Below, one piece after another: positions 34,168 through 43,587 of a DNA stretch of 64,000 nt. Made by a program: the position numbers and the translations under genes. The DNA is from Planctopirus ephydatiae (GTDB taxonomy: Bacteria > Planctomycetota > Planctomycetia > Planctomycetales > Planctomycetaceae). The stretch's first letter is position 1, and the number at the start of each line of letters is the position of its first letter. The stretch covers positions 62,001 to 126,000 of the forward strand of contig NZ_CP036299.1 of NCBI RefSeq assembly GCF_007752345.1, written 5' to 3'. The notes below the pieces were generated by a model. The model saw only the letters and a program-made list of their open reading frames with translations. It did not search any database and was not told the DNA's origin.

Positions 34168-34554
34168 TCATCTTGTCAAATCTCGCACTCGAATTGTGAT
34201 ATCGAGACCATTACGCCTGACAGCAATCAAAAAAGATGAGGGAAGCTCCAATTCCTGATCGAGAAGCGCCTGAAGGGACTCAATGGTGAATTGCGAGTCG
34301 ATATGGCCGGGCCGGAGGTAGACGATGCCGATCACAGGTTGATGTTGCCCGATCACAAGTGCGCCAAAGTCGGAGTCATGCGTGATCACAACTCGTCCCT
34401 GACTGACAGCCAATTCGAGCAATGATTGATCCGACGAACCTTGCAGTCCCTTTTCAACGACATTCAGGACATCAAAACCTGCAGCACGAAGAAAGCTGGT
34501 GACAACGGAATCGATATTCTCATCTGTCAACAGCGGATAGTCAGTCAGCTTCAT
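34168..34554 (-). CDS. DUF5615 PIN-like toxin
   Basis: A 128-residue DUF5615 family protein, a PIN-like nuclease fold used as the toxin of DUF433/DUF5615 modules. Key features are LTDENIDS near the N-terminus, with acidic residues in the PIN position, and VVITHDSDFGALV, the matching second acidic patch (THDSDFG) typical of the family. By analogy with other PIN-like toxins it should cut RNA. Its ATG overlaps the antitoxin stop (ATGA), the usual coupling. An upstream ATG at 34632 would overlap the antitoxin further and is rejected. Confidence 0.8.
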   Translation of the reverse strand: MKLTDYPLLTDENIDSVVTSFLRAAGFDVLNVVEKGLQGSSDQSLLELAVSQGRVVITHDSDFGALVIGQHQPVIGIVYLRPGHIDSQFTIESLQALLDQELELPSSFLIAVRRNGLDITIRVRDLTR

Positions 34555-34781
34555 GCTCCGACCCGAGTCTGCACGATCACATCGTTTCGCAAAGCCGCAG
34601 CGGCGTACTCCGTCGCCTCCCGAATGTCGCATGCTGACAAATGCGGATACTTCATCAGGATGTCTTCACGGCTCGCCCCGCTCCCCAGCAGTTCGAGAAT
34701 CAGTTCGACACTGATCCGGGTCCCAGTGATCACTGGTTTTCCTCCCAGGATCTGAGGGTCATGAGTGATTCGTTCAAACAT
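34551..34781 (-). CDS. DUF433 antitoxin
   Basis: A 76-residue DUF433 protein. The segment DPQILGGKPVITGTRISVELILELL followed by ILMKYPHLSACDIREATEYAA is the classical DUF433 sequence. DUF433 proteins are DNA-binding antitoxins paired with DUF5615 toxins. AAGGAG lies eight bases before the ATG at 34781, so the frame's earlier ATG (34808) is rejected. First gene of a two-gene operon; its own promoter should lie in the gap that also holds an R2 repeat. Confidence 0.85.
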   Translation of the reverse strand: MFERITHDPQILGGKPVITGTRISVELILELLGSGASREDILMKYPHLSACDIREATEYAAAALRNDVIVQTRVGA

Positions 34782-34920
34782 GAATTTAACTCCTTCGTGA
34801 ATTGCCACCTCATCTTGCCTCTTGAAGCGATCTCAATCGATGGCAAGAGTCGCTGGAAATAAGAGAATCCATTCTCCTATGTTCCCTGAGAAATAACATC
34901 ACGGTGCGGGCTGCGAAAAC

Positions 34921-34946
34921 ATGCTTGCCCAGAGCTGCAAGCATGG
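34921..34946. repeat. intergenic palindromic repeat, family R2 (best copy)
   Basis: Perfect 9-bp arms CATGCTTGC (34921-34929) and GCAAGCATG (34938-34946) with an 8-base loop, followed by GCAC. It resembles other copies at 22891, 23056, 12570 and 59513. Confidence 0.8.
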
Positions 34947-35004
34947 CACTCAGCACATCTCTTTCCAACAGACAAATACCAGCCCCCCAACACCAAACTT
35001 CCAA

Positions 35005-36270
35005 TTACTTCAGCGACCACGGTGCACGATACGGACGATTGACCAGTGCGATCGCTTCAGGATCATTGCCCACAATCTTCTCGTTAACGGGATCCCATTC
35101 AATCTTGCGGCCCAGGCGGATCGCGATATTCCCCAGGTGACAGGCACTGGCCGTCCTATGGCCAATCTCGACATCGCAGATCGGCAGCTCGCGCGACTTG
35201 ATGCAGTCGAGGAAGTTCTTGTGATGATTGGTCGAGACATAGAGCGATTCGTCACCACTCGAAAGCTCCTGCTCGATCAACTCCGCTGGAGTTCCGCGCA
35301 GCACGCCGCGATTGACGAAGATCGTCCCTTTCTCGCCAATAAATGTGGTGCCGCCAGGAATGTCTTTCTGCTCCTGGCCCACGACGATTTCGACGCCATT
35401 GCCATACTTGTGGGTGATGCGGCAAGCTGTCGAGACTTCGAACCATTTCTCGGGATGGAACTCGGCTGTTCCTTCTGTGCTGACTGGCCCGGTATGGTCA
35501 AAACCGAGTGCCCAGTGAGCAATATCAATGTGGTGGGCACCCCAGTTGGTCATCTGGCCGCCCGAGTAATCCCAGAAGAAGCGGAAGTTGTAATGGACCC
35601 GCTTCTGGTTGTATGGCCGCTGTGGTGCCGGCCCCAGCCACATGTCGTAGTTGAGTTCGGCTGGCGGCTCAGAATCAGCAACAGGTGGGCCACCAAAGTT
35701 CGACTTGGCCAGGCCGACCAGAACCTTGTTCACCTTGCCAATTTTTCCATTACGCACCAGCTCACACGCCTTACGGAACTTGGCATCGGATCGTTGCTGT
35801 GAGCCCGTCTGCACAATGCGGTTATGAGCCCGAGCAGCTTCCACCATGGCCCGGCCTTCGGGAATCGTCAGCGTGAGTGGCTTTTCGCAATAGACATCTT
35901 TGCCCGCCTGGCAGCCATGCACCGTCGGGAGGGCATGCCAGTGGTCAGGGGTGGAAACGACAATCGCATCGATATCTTGGCGTTCAAGCACCTTGCGGTA
36001 ATCGTCGTAACCGTCGACCTTGAAGCCCTTTTCGCTGACCATCTTGATCGTGCTGGCCAGCCGCTTGGAATCGACATCAACAATGGCGGCCGGTGCGACA
36101 CCCTGACCCATAAACGCCTTGAGATTCCCCGAGCCCTGGCCGCCGATCCCGATGTGTGCGGTAACGATTCGCTCATTGGCACCAAACGCCCGCGCGGGAA
36201 TGATCAGTGGAGCCGCGAATACGGCGGAAGCCGCCAAGAAAGTTCGGCGGGAAAGCTGCTGTCTGCTCAT
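35005..36270 (-). CDS. Tat-exported Gfo/Idh/MocA family oxidoreductase
   Basis: A 421-residue Gfo/Idh/MocA oxidoreductase with a twin-arginine signal (SRRTFLAAS, Arg8-Arg9), so it folds in the cytoplasm and is exported. The dinucleotide-binding strand reads HIGIGGQGSGN, a GxGGxG-type loop; the catalytic Lys sits in CEKPL (about residue 129), and the substrate-side segments SQQRSDAKFRKACELV and DYSGGQMTNWGAHHIDIAHW are the form typical of secreted planctomycete members. They are thought to act on sugars or inositol-like compounds using tightly bound NAD(P). Specific substrate unknown. AAAGGG lies upstream of the ATG. A 358-base divergent region separates it from rsmA. Confidence 0.92.
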   Translation of the reverse strand: MSRQQLSRRTFLAASAVFAAPLIIPARAFGANERIVTAHIGIGGQGSGNLKAFMGQGVAPAAIVDVDSKRLASTIKMVSEKGFKVDGYDDYRKVLERQDIDAIVVSTPDHWHALPTVHGCQAGKDVYCEKPLTLTIPEGRAMVEAARAHNRIVQTGSQQRSDAKFRKACELVRNGKIGKVNKVLVGLAKSNFGGPPVADSEPPAELNYDMWLGPAPQRPYNQKRVHYNFRFFWDYSGGQMTNWGAHHIDIAHWALGFDHTGPVSTEGTAEFHPEKWFEVSTACRITHKYGNGVEIVVGQEQKDIPGGTTFIGEKGTIFVNRGVLRGTPAELIEQELSSGDESLYVSTNHHKNFLDCIKSRELPICDVEIGHRTASACHLGNIAIRLGRKIEWDPVNEKIVGNDPEAIALVNRPYRAPWSLK

Positions 36271-36628
36271 GAGAAATACCCTTTCCAGTTGTCAATACCC
36301 GGTTGTCGCGACTTTGAAGAGATGGTGCCTGCTCGGGATGTCTGCCGTCCGAAATTGGCGAAAAGTGCCTGCTTGATGAATGCCATCTCAAGGAATCGTT
36401 CTCTATCCTAACAATCGATTCCGACAGATCGCTACCCGCTGTTTCGTAGTTCCGGGGAATCCTCGGGAAGGTTTTTCGGGTTGATTTCCACAACAGATCG
36501 CCGGGTGAAGGGATTCACAGAAAATTTTTCCAGTGGTCGATTCGCCAAAAAGGATTCCTGCGGGTATTCTTGACTGATTGATCCTTCGCCGCTCTTTGCG
36601 AGTGGCCAGAGTACTTGCCCCAGAACCT
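36271..36628. other. divergent promoter region, 358 bases
   Basis: Lies between the oxidoreductase and rsmA. The first part of an open frame with TTG start (36578) precedes rsmA's ATG and is not counted. No repeat or hairpin stands out. Confidence 0.45.
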
Positions 36629-37573
36629 ATGAGCGAAGACCACCGCCAAACGCGCACACATCTGACGGAGCTGTTTCATAAGCTCCGGATTAATCCGCGC
36701 GGTGATCTGGGTCAGAATTTTCTGATTGATATCAATCTGGTGGAACTCGTGGCCCGTGAGGCCCAGTTATCCAAAGACGATGTGGTTCTCGAAGTGGGGA
36801 CCGGGACAGGCGGTCTCACGATTTTCCTCGCTGCAGAAGCGGGCGAAGTTGTCTCGATCGAATACGACCCGAACATGCATGCCATTGCCTCGAAACAGCA
36901 TGCCGGTTTGTCGAATGTGCAGTGGGTGAATACCGACGCTCTCAAGAACAAAAATCAACTCCATCCTTTGCTGGTCGAAAGTGTGAACACCGCCCTGGCC
37001 AGACGGCCCGGCTCGACCCTGAAGCTCGTGGCAAATTTGCCTTACAACGTCGCCACTCCCGTCATTTCCATGATTGTGGGAAGCGCCTGGCCCTGGTCGC
37101 GGATGGTCGTGACTGTCCAGTGGGAAATGGCCGTGCGGATGCAGGCGACGCCGGGGAGCAGCGATTACAGCGGGCTATCGATCTGGTTACAGTCGCAATG
37201 CGATATCGAAATCCTGCGTAAGCTCCCTCCTGATGTCTTCTGGCCGAGGCCCAAAATCGATTCTGCTGTCGTATTGGTCACACCGGCACCAGCCAGACGA
37301 GACCGCATTGCCGATCCGGAATTCTTCCATAACTATCTGCGGGCCATCTTCATGCACCGGCGCAAGCTGTTGCGTGGTGTCCTGTGCAGTACCTATTCCC
37401 AGGTAGCCAAACCCCGAATCGATGAACTGCTCCAGCAGGCAGGGATTGCCTCACAGGCACGGGCTGAGGAACTACCGACGGAGATTCATGTGGCCTTGGC
37501 CAATCTGCTCTACCACGAAGTCCATCCACCAACACCCGCCGCGGGTCTTGATTCACTGAAAACTGCGAACTGA
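36629..37573 (+). CDS. rsmA: 16S rRNA (adenine1518/1519-N6)-dimethyltransferase
   Basis: A 314-residue KsgA/RsmA enzyme that dimethylates two adenines in helix 45 of 16S rRNA. The expected motifs occur: GQNFL near the N-terminus, the SAM loop EVGTGTGGLT, acidic ligand in SIEYDPN, and the catalytic NLPY motif (NLPYNVATPV). A characteristic C-terminal domain follows. The open frame begins at a TTG at 36578, but the ATG at 36629 better matches the family's N-terminus, although no Shine-Dalgarno sequence is visible. guaB follows 57 bases later on the same strand; the two may be one unit. Confidence 0.95.
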   Translation: MSEDHRQTRTHLTELFHKLRINPRGDLGQNFLIDINLVELVAREAQLSKDDVVLEVGTGTGGLTIFLAAEAGEVVSIEYDPNMHAIASKQHAGLSNVQWVNTDALKNKNQLHPLLVESVNTALARRPGSTLKLVANLPYNVATPVISMIVGSAWPWSRMVVTVQWEMAVRMQATPGSSDYSGLSIWLQSQCDIEILRKLPPDVFWPRPKIDSAVVLVTPAPARRDRIADPEFFHNYLRAIFMHRRKLLRGVLCSTYSQVAKPRIDELLQQAGIASQARAEELPTEIHVALANLLYHEVHPPTPAAGLDSLKTAN

Positions 37574-37630
37574 AAACTGCCTGCTGCCAGATTCGGCATC
37601 ACCAAGGCGTCGTCGGAGAATAACAACATC

Positions 37631-39127
37631 ATGCAAGATCGAATTGCCTATCAGGGAATCACCTTCGACGACGTTCTGCTCGAACCGGGCTACAGTGAAC
37701 TCGTACCCTCCGATGTCGAAACATCCTCCCGGCTCACACGTAATATCCGGCTGAATGTGCCGATTGTTTCCAGCCCCATGGATACCGTGACGGAAAGCGA
37801 CATGGCCATTGCCATGGCGCAGGAAGGGGGCATGGGGATCATCCATAAAAACCTCACGATCGAGCAGCAGGCCTTGCATGTCGAGCGGGTCAAACGCAGT
37901 GAACACGGCGTTATCGTCGATCCAGTCACTCTACCGCCAGAAGCGACAGCTCTTGCCGCCTGGGAGATTATGGAGCAACGCAATATTGGCGGGGTTCCGG
38001 TCACCCAAAATGGCCGACTGATGGGAATTCTCACTCGCCGCGACCTGCGGTTTCTCGCGTCGAAAGATACTCCGATTTCCGAAGTGATGACCAAAGAGAA
38101 TCTCGTGACGGCGAAAGAGAATACGACTCTTGAAGAAGCCGAGCGGATTCTCCTGGAAAACAAGGTCGAGAAGCTGCTGCTGGTGGATGACGAGTTTCAG
38201 CTCAAGGGGCTGATCACCATCAAGGATATCGATAAAAACCTCCGTTTCCCGAAAGCGAGTAAAGATCGACGTGGACGTTTGCGCGTCGGTGCCGCCGTCG
38301 GCGTGTTTGACTTTGAGCGTGCTGCGGCCCTTATCGACAGGGGGGTTGATGTGCTTTGTGTCGACAGTGCACACGGTCATAGCCAAAACGTGATTCAGAC
38401 CGTTAGCGAGGTGAAGAAACGCTGGCCAGAAATCGATGTCATAGCTGGGAATGTTGCCACAACGGCAGGAGCCCGCGATCTGCTGATGGCGGGGGCGGAT
38501 GCAATCAAGGTGGGCATTGGTCCTGGCTCGATCTGCACGACGCGGATTATTGCCGGTGTGGGTGTTCCTCAATTAACAGCAATACACAATGCCTCATTGG
38601 CAGTGGCCGGGACAGATGTTCCGATCATTGCCGATGGTGGCATCAGGTATAGCGGTGATATCACCAAGGCTCTGGCCGCAGGTGGTCATTGCGTGATGCT
38701 GGGAAGTTTGCTGGCGGGTGTGGATGAAAGCCCCGGAGAAGTCATTCTTTTCCAGGGGCGCAGTTACAAACGCTACCGGGGCATGGGCTCGATGGGTGCC
38801 ATGGTCAAAGGGAGCAGCGAACGCTACCGGCAAGGGAAAGTTGACGAAAGCAGTCCAGGGCGTGGAGCAGGGAAGCTCGTTCCCGAAGGCGTTGAAGGGC
38901 GAGTGGCTCATAAAGGCTCGCTCCACAATCTGGTTTACCAGTTGATCGGTGGCCTGCGGGCCGGCATGGGATACTGCGGTGTGCCCACGATTGATGATCT
39001 GCGGACAAAGACGCGGTTCATTCAAGTCTCGGCGGCCACAGTGAGGGAGAACCATCCCCATGACATTACGATTGTCGAAGAATCTCCAAATTACACCGTT
39101 GAGCACGCCCATCGCGAAGGCTCGTAA
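37631..39127 (+). CDS. guaB: inosine-5'-monophosphate dehydrogenase
   Basis: A 498-residue IMP dehydrogenase, which oxidises IMP to XMP, the committed step of GMP synthesis. The catalytic Cys302 lies in GPGSICTTR. The N-terminal barrel starts with FDDVLLEP, two CBS domains (about 92-205) are inserted, the IMP site has [10 protein letters not shown], and the flap has [12 protein letters not shown]. Length is normal for bacterial GuaB (485-505). Its 3' end overlaps the start of the next gene by 68 bases, an unusually large overlap. It follows rsmA on the same strand. Confidence 0.97.
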   Translation: MQDRIAYQGITFDDVLLEPGYSELVPSDVETSSRLTRNIRLNVPIVSSPMDTVTESDMAIAMAQEGGMGIIHKNLTIEQQALHVERVKRSEHGVIVDPVTLPPEATALAAWEIMEQRNIGGVPVTQNGRLMGILTRRDLRFLASKDTPISEVMTKENLVTAKENTTLEEAERILLENKVEKLLLVDDEFQLKGLITIKDIDKNLRFPKASKDRRGRLRVGAAVGVFDFERAAALIDRGVDVLCVDSAHGHSQNVIQTVSEVKKRWPEIDVIAGNVATTAGARDLLMAGADAIKVGIGPGSICTTRIIAGVGVPQLTAIHNASLAVAGTDVPIIADGGIRYSGDITKALAAGGHCVMLGSLLAGVDESPGEVILFQGRSYKRYRGMGSMGAMVKGSSERYRQGKVDESSPGRGAGKLVPEGVEGRVAHKGSLHNLVYQLIGGLRAGMGYCGVPTIDDLRTKTRFIQVSAATVRENHPHDITIVEESPNYTVEHAHREGS

Positions 39128-40298
39128 GCAGAACTGGTATCAGCCGGCTCTGGCTGTTGCATTGGCGGGTGTGCTGATCACTCAGGCACCAGCCGGCGAC
39201 GCCTCCAGCAGTCCGCTGGATACCTTGCGCGAACGTTCTCCGGAACAGCGCTGGACCAAAGTTCGCGAAGAAGACGCCGAGCAGAAATTGTCCCGGCAGA
39301 CCGTCATCTCCAGCGAGACACAAGCCTTTACGAACGTCGGTTCGACAGGTTCCGGCACTGCTCCAGAGCGTCTCCCTGTTGATCGAATCCAGGAAGTCAA
39401 ATCGGCTGCGCCCGATATGCCAGCCTCGATTTTGGATGCGGCTCCCACAGCAAACTCCAAAGCAGTCGTGGCGTTCCCTGAATCAAACACTCCTTCACAA
39501 GCCGCCATCACTCCACCGGCCTATCCATTTCTGGATCAGCCAGAGGTTCTCGTGCAAGGTGATCATCAGTGGCTATTGCCAGCTCCTTCGGCTGAGCAGA
39601 TCGTGGCTGCTTTGAACCAGAATTCTCAGGCACCAGTCCCCGCTGGCGCTCCGTCAGGCCCGACACCGATTGAAGTGAACACGAACAGCAATGGTGGAAC
39701 TGCTGGCGGTGTGATTGCTCCGACACCAGTCGAGACACAAGCCACTGCGCCATCAGCCAGCTTGCCACCCGTTCCACCGCTGCAAAAGGAATCGGAACGG
39801 GCCATCATTGCGGATGAGCATCTGGCACCAGCCCTGCCCAATCTCGGGATTCGCCGTATTTATCAGATTGTTCCCTTCGGTGATCCCGTGGCGGATGAAG
39901 ATATTCGTCGATATGCCCTTGAGCAGCAGAATAAAGTGGGTCTGCATATCGATAATAGCCCTGCGCCTCCACGGAACTATCCTGACCTCCTGGCCTTGTG
40001 GGAACCACCCAACCTTTATCACCAGCCACTCTACTTTGAAGATGTGGCCCTCGAACGATATGGGCACCGCTATCCACCCGGGATTCAATCCGCCGTGTCA
40101 CTCGGGAAATTCGGTGTTCAACTGATTGGCTTCCCCTATCAGGCGGTCATCCATCCCCCAGCTTCAAAACAATATGCACTCGGTTATTACCGACCCGGCG
40201 AAGTGGCTCCCCGGCTCACCTATCAAATCCCCTGGAATGCTCACGCCGCCGCTGTGCAGGCGGGAGCCGTGGTGGGGTTTATCTACATGATTCCGTAA
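39060..40298 (+). CDS. secreted hypothetical protein
   Basis: A 412-residue protein I do not assign to a named family. The N-terminus has a hydrophobic signal-like segment (about 28-46, [12 protein letters not shown]). The middle is Pro/Ala/Ser/Thr-rich and disordered. The last 160 residues look conserved and folded: [12 protein letters not shown], then [24 protein letters not shown], and [18 protein letters not shown]; planctomycete proteins of this kind are exported. The ATG at 39060 lies within guaB and has GGAG ten bases upstream; no later start with a ribosome site is seen, so I accept the 68-base overlap. Other starts (for example TTG 39099) would shorten it. Confidence 0.7.
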   Translation: MTLRLSKNLQITPLSTPIAKARKQNWYQPALAVALAGVLITQAPAGDASSSPLDTLRERSPEQRWTKVREEDAEQKLSRQTVISSETQAFTNVGSTGSGTAPERLPVDRIQEVKSAAPDMPASILDAAPTANSKAVVAFPESNTPSQAAITPPAYPFLDQPEVLVQGDHQWLLPAPSAEQIVAALNQNSQAPVPAGAPSGPTPIEVNTNSNGGTAGGVIAPTPVETQATAPSASLPPVPPLQKESERAIIADEHLAPALPNLGIRRIYQIVPFGDPVADEDIRRYALEQQNKVGLHIDNSPAPPRNYPDLLALWEPPNLYHQPLYFEDVALERYGHRYPPGIQSAVSLGKFGVQLIGFPYQAVIHPPASKQYALGYYRPGEVAPRLTYQIPWNAHAAAVQAGAVVGFIYMIP

Positions 40299-40354
40299 AA
40301 TTCACGACACCACGGATGCGAGCAGCTTTGCTGTGATGGAGTTGTATTCCCACT

Positions 40355-40392
40355 CCTTCTACCGTTCTGACGCGAGAAGGCCGGGATGAGGG
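40355..40392. repeat. repeat, family R1 (decayed copy)
   Basis: CCTTCTACCGT ... ACGCGAGAAGG, then CCGGGATGAGG. Same order as 11778-11820 with two arm mismatches. It lies between convergent genes. Confidence 0.65.
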
Positions 40393-40494
40393 GAACTTAC
40401 ACGTATTATGCGTGCAATTAACGAGTGACCTCATCGCGCGATGCTCATACAGCTTGGTCATTTCCAAACAATCAGCGTTCCAGCAAAAGCCTGG

Positions 40495-41478
40495 CTAGTT
40501 GCGTGGAGGGGCCATGTTGCTGCTTTGACGCGGAGCGTTGCCGGAAGGGGCGGGTTGCTGATTGCCAGCCGGGACCAGCTCGGCATCAACCTTGGGAGCC
40601 ACCTGAACCATCTTGTAGCCATTCAAAGCCGGCTTAAACGGATCGCGACCCCAAAGGTTCGCCATGGCGGCTCGAATGCCCGCCTGGTTGGGCTGAAGAT
40701 CGGTGAAAACGTAGACCGTCTCGAGCGTACCGGCAGGATCGATCAGCTTGACGGCACTGGGCAGGAACGACTTGAGATCGAGCATGATCTCGGCCCGTTT
40801 GTAGTTGTTGGCATCCATCTGCAAGCGAGGAATGACCTCGATCTTGGCCAGTTTGTCATTAGCAGCGAGTAACGTCAGCGAAAACCTGCGGCGAGCTTCA
40901 TCGACCTTCATGCCAAACAGAAAAGGCAAAGGCCCGTTGATGATGTTCTGCCCCTGCATATTGGGTGGCAAAGGGTAGATTTCGTAGGTTTTTTCAGTGT
41001 CGTTGATCTGCAGAACTTCCTGGCCAGTGCAGATCCAGCGTTCCTGCTTATCGGCTTCAATTCGAAAAGGCTTCCCCGAAGCACCAATGCGGCGTGAGAC
41101 CGCATCTCGCGTGGGCTCAACACCTTTCATGTCGATACGGCCCTGATCGGGCTGTTCGTAGAAGAACTGGCCTGTCGAGCGACGTTCGGTTTCAAAGACA
41201 ACGTTGTAAACAATCCGGCTGTGCTTACCCGTGAGTGTTTGAATTCGAGCCGAGTTGTACTCCCAGTCCTGCATGATCTTCAGCAGGTCTTCGGGCAGTT
41301 CTTCGACCACCATGGGATTGGGGGCAGGTCTTTGCAGGCGAACTTCACCAGCAGGGGCTGGGGGCACCTGTGCGGTGGCCTCCCGAATTCCGCTGCCGGA
41401 AAGGTGCATCATGCCTGGTAAAGCGGCGGCGAGTGCCAGACCAAGGAACTTGGCTGACCAGAGTTGTGGCGCATTCAT
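40495..41478 (-). CDS. TIGR03009-type secreted protein
   Basis: A 327-residue exported protein of the planctomycete TIGR03009 type. A signal peptide (about 1-35) is followed by a beta-rich region resembling LolA/LppX-like lipoprotein carriers: strands RIQTLTGKHSRIVYNVVF, GQFFYEQPDQGRIDM, FRIEADKQERWICTGQEVLQIN and TYEIYPLPP, plus a C-terminal region. The name comes from a family found only in planctomycetes; its function is unknown. The frame extends to 41637 but the ATG at 41478 starts a good signal peptide; another ATG at 41526 is possible. No operon partner is evident. Confidence 0.78.
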   Translation of the reverse strand: MNAPQLWSAKFLGLALAAALPGMMHLSGSGIREATAQVPPAPAGEVRLQRPAPNPMVVEELPEDLLKIMQDWEYNSARIQTLTGKHSRIVYNVVFETERRSTGQFFYEQPDQGRIDMKGVEPTRDAVSRRIGASGKPFRIEADKQERWICTGQEVLQINDTEKTYEIYPLPPNMQGQNIINGPLPFLFGMKVDEARRRFSLTLLAANDKLAKIEVIPRLQMDANNYKRAEIMLDLKSFLPSAVKLIDPAGTLETVYVFTDLQPNQAGIRAAMANLWGRDPFKPALNGYKMVQVAPKVDAELVPAGNQQPAPSGNAPRQSSNMAPPRN

Positions 41479-41754
41479 CGGAGCGCGGATCCTTCCGTAG
41501 CCAGGCAGGAAATTGACCGAATCCATTCGGAAATCTACTGCCTGCGGCCCGACAGTCTGTGGTGAATTTGATTCTCCAGAAAGAAACCAGAAACTGGCGC
41601 CTTCCCAGAGAACGGTGAGTTTAGCAGCGCACTTCAAAACCGGCCAACCCCACTTTTGACAACGGAAAACTGGATCTTTCGCGAGACTGGTGCATGGCTT
41701 TGTGAAAACAAATGAAGACAGTGGAAATGATGTCAGCGATGGGAGTTCGGTGAG

Positions 41755-43587
41755 CTAACGAGGTGTTTCCGGTACCAGATGACTGGCTTGTCGCAATGGT
41801 CTTTCCAAGGACGGTGGTCCGGCAAAATCTGTGGGAACCGGTTGATCAAAAAGCAACTGCACATTCTGCAGCCAGTTTTCTTCAGCAACTGTCTGATCAG
41901 GTAAGGCATCCATGGCGAGAAGCCGGGGCCTGTTCAGATCTAACGTTGGTGCTGCCTGGTGGATGGCAAAGGAGGCTGGAGTCAGATCAGGATCGGGATG
42001 TTGGATCTCGAGAGTATCGAGCGTCCCTTGAAAGGCTCTGGAAAACGCATCCGACAGCAGAAGTTCTGTCGGCTGACTTTCCAGCATCGCGATATGAAAC
42101 TGAAGTGGTTCAATGGCGGAACTGGAACTCCAGTTCACAATCACTGAGGGCTCAAATTGTGCGTTGGGAAAGCGAGCCTTGATTTGCGCAGCAAAGTCAT
42201 CGGCATCCTCGCCCGCTTCCCAGACAATCATCCCGCCCGCAGAAAGAAAGGCTTGATCGTTGAGCCAGAGGCTTTTTTCGGGATCAAGATCGACATACAC
42301 GCGCGATTGACCTGGCAGATAAAAGGCCACATTCCCTGCCGTCCACCAGGGGCCGGCAATGATCGGCGGCGAACCGGTGTGATTGCGTGCCCAGATGCGA
42401 TCAATTTCCTGTGCGAGTTGTTCGCCGGGAAAATTGACCCGGGAGCCTTTGCCAAGGACATAAGGAGAGGCCATCCGTGAGGTGGTAAAGATGGCCACAA
42501 AGATCAGACTCACCACAGTAAACGAGGGCCAGAGCTGCTGTTCTTTCCAGGAAAGGTGATGGGCTCTGGTCACGACCAGGAATGTCAAAGGTGCGAACGT
42601 CCACATGGGTGCTCCCCACATGGTGAGGATTTTGGCACCGGTGACAAACGACAGCAGCAGGACAAATCCGCAGGGAACAAGAGTGACGAGCAGCAGGTAC
42701 TGTCGAATCCAGAGCTCATGGCTGCCAGTTGGATGGTAGGGATCGGGATCGATGTTGGAAGTGGCCAGAGTGACAGCAGAGAACTGGTTGTGCCGACGAG
42801 TCCACCACCAGCAGGAAGCAATCGACGGGCCAATCGCCAGAAGTTGGGCCATGAAGAACTTGGAGGGATGTTCGAGATGATCAAACCAGTTTTTGCTCCC
42901 TCCTGATCGCGCGAGGAAGTATCGAAACGTGGGGAAATCGTTGGCTGCAACCCAGATGAGATGAGGCAGAAAGACAACCAGAGAGATCGCGAGCAACAGC
43001 CACGGGCCGGATGTTCGCCAGCACGATCGTCCTTTATGAGTTAACAGTGCAAACCCAAGTATGGCCATTGCCAGAAGTGCAGTGTCGTACTTGCTGAGCA
43101 TGCCTAAACCCAGTCCCAGGCCTGCGAGCATCCAGTATCTGGGTTGTTGCCTGAGAACTCCAAAGAACAAACTGCTGATGGTGATGGCCCAGCAGCAGCG
43201 GGAGACAATATTGTTATTGAATTCGGGTGTGGTGAGTGTGAAGTAGTAAGAAAGTTCCAGCGAAACCACCGCCAGTGCTGCAATGGGCCGGGGGGTAATG
43301 ACTCGAGCCACGCACCAGACGCACCACATCGTGATGACGGTACAGATTTGAGAGGCCAGGTAAATGGGCCACTCGCTGTTATCGCTCAGAGAAGAGAAGG
43401 CCTTGGCGATCCAGGCTGGCAGAGGCGGATGCTTGTAATAGCCCAGTTGCCATTCATGCCCCCAGATGGCCATTTCGATGCAGTCGAGAGGCAGATTGGG
43501 CTGGATCATCGCGGGAATGGCGGTCCAGACAACGAGATGCCCCAGCAAAAAGGCAAGGAGAATACGGGAGTATTTCCCCTCGAACAT
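41755..43587 (-). CDS. glycosyltransferase family 39-like membrane protein
   Basis: A 610-residue integral membrane protein of the GT-C fold, similar to ArnT/protein-O-mannosyltransferase-like GT39 enzymes. The first loop carries acidic residues (Asp35 and Glu38 in PLDCIEMA), followed by GYYKHPPLPAW (about 49-59), which is highly typical. About ten hydrophobic segments follow up to residue 385, then a soluble C-terminal region. Such enzymes take sugar from a lipid-phosphate carrier. Its ATG follows the GT2 gene's stop with no gap, so the pair is certainly co-transcribed: the GT2 enzyme probably loads the sugar on the carrier and this one transfers it. Confidence 0.88.
   Translation of the reverse strand: MFEGKYSRILLAFLLGHLVVWTAIPAMIQPNLPLDCIEMAIWGHEWQLGYYKHPPLPAWIAKAFSSLSDNSEWPIYLASQICTVITMWCVWCVARVITPRPIAALAVVSLELSYYFTLTTPEFNNNIVSRCCWAITISSLFFGVLRQQPRYWMLAGLGLGLGMLSKYDTALLAMAILGFALLTHKGRSCWRTSGPWLLLAISLVVFLPHLIWVAANDFPTFRYFLARSGGSKNWFDHLEHPSKFFMAQLLAIGPSIASCWWWTRRHNQFSAVTLATSNIDPDPYHPTGSHELWIRQYLLLVTLVPCGFVLLLSFVTGAKILTMWGAPMWTFAPLTFLVVTRAHHLSWKEQQLWPSFTVVSLIFVAIFTTSRMASPYVLGKGSRVNFPGEQLAQEIDRIWARNHTGSPPIIAGPWWTAGNVAFYLPGQSRVYVDLDPEKSLWLNDQAFLSAGGMIVWEAGEDADDFAAQIKARFPNAQFEPSVIVNWSSSSAIEPLQFHIAMLESQPTELLLSDAFSRAFQGTLDTLEIQHPDPDLTPASFAIHQAAPTLDLNRPRLLAMDALPDQTVAEENWLQNVQLLFDQPVPTDFAGPPSLERPLRQASHLVPETPR

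Noticed and set aside
36578-36628. Upstream extension of rsmA from TTG 36578
   Set aside because: The family N-terminus fits ATG 36629, and the extra 17 residues look non-coding.
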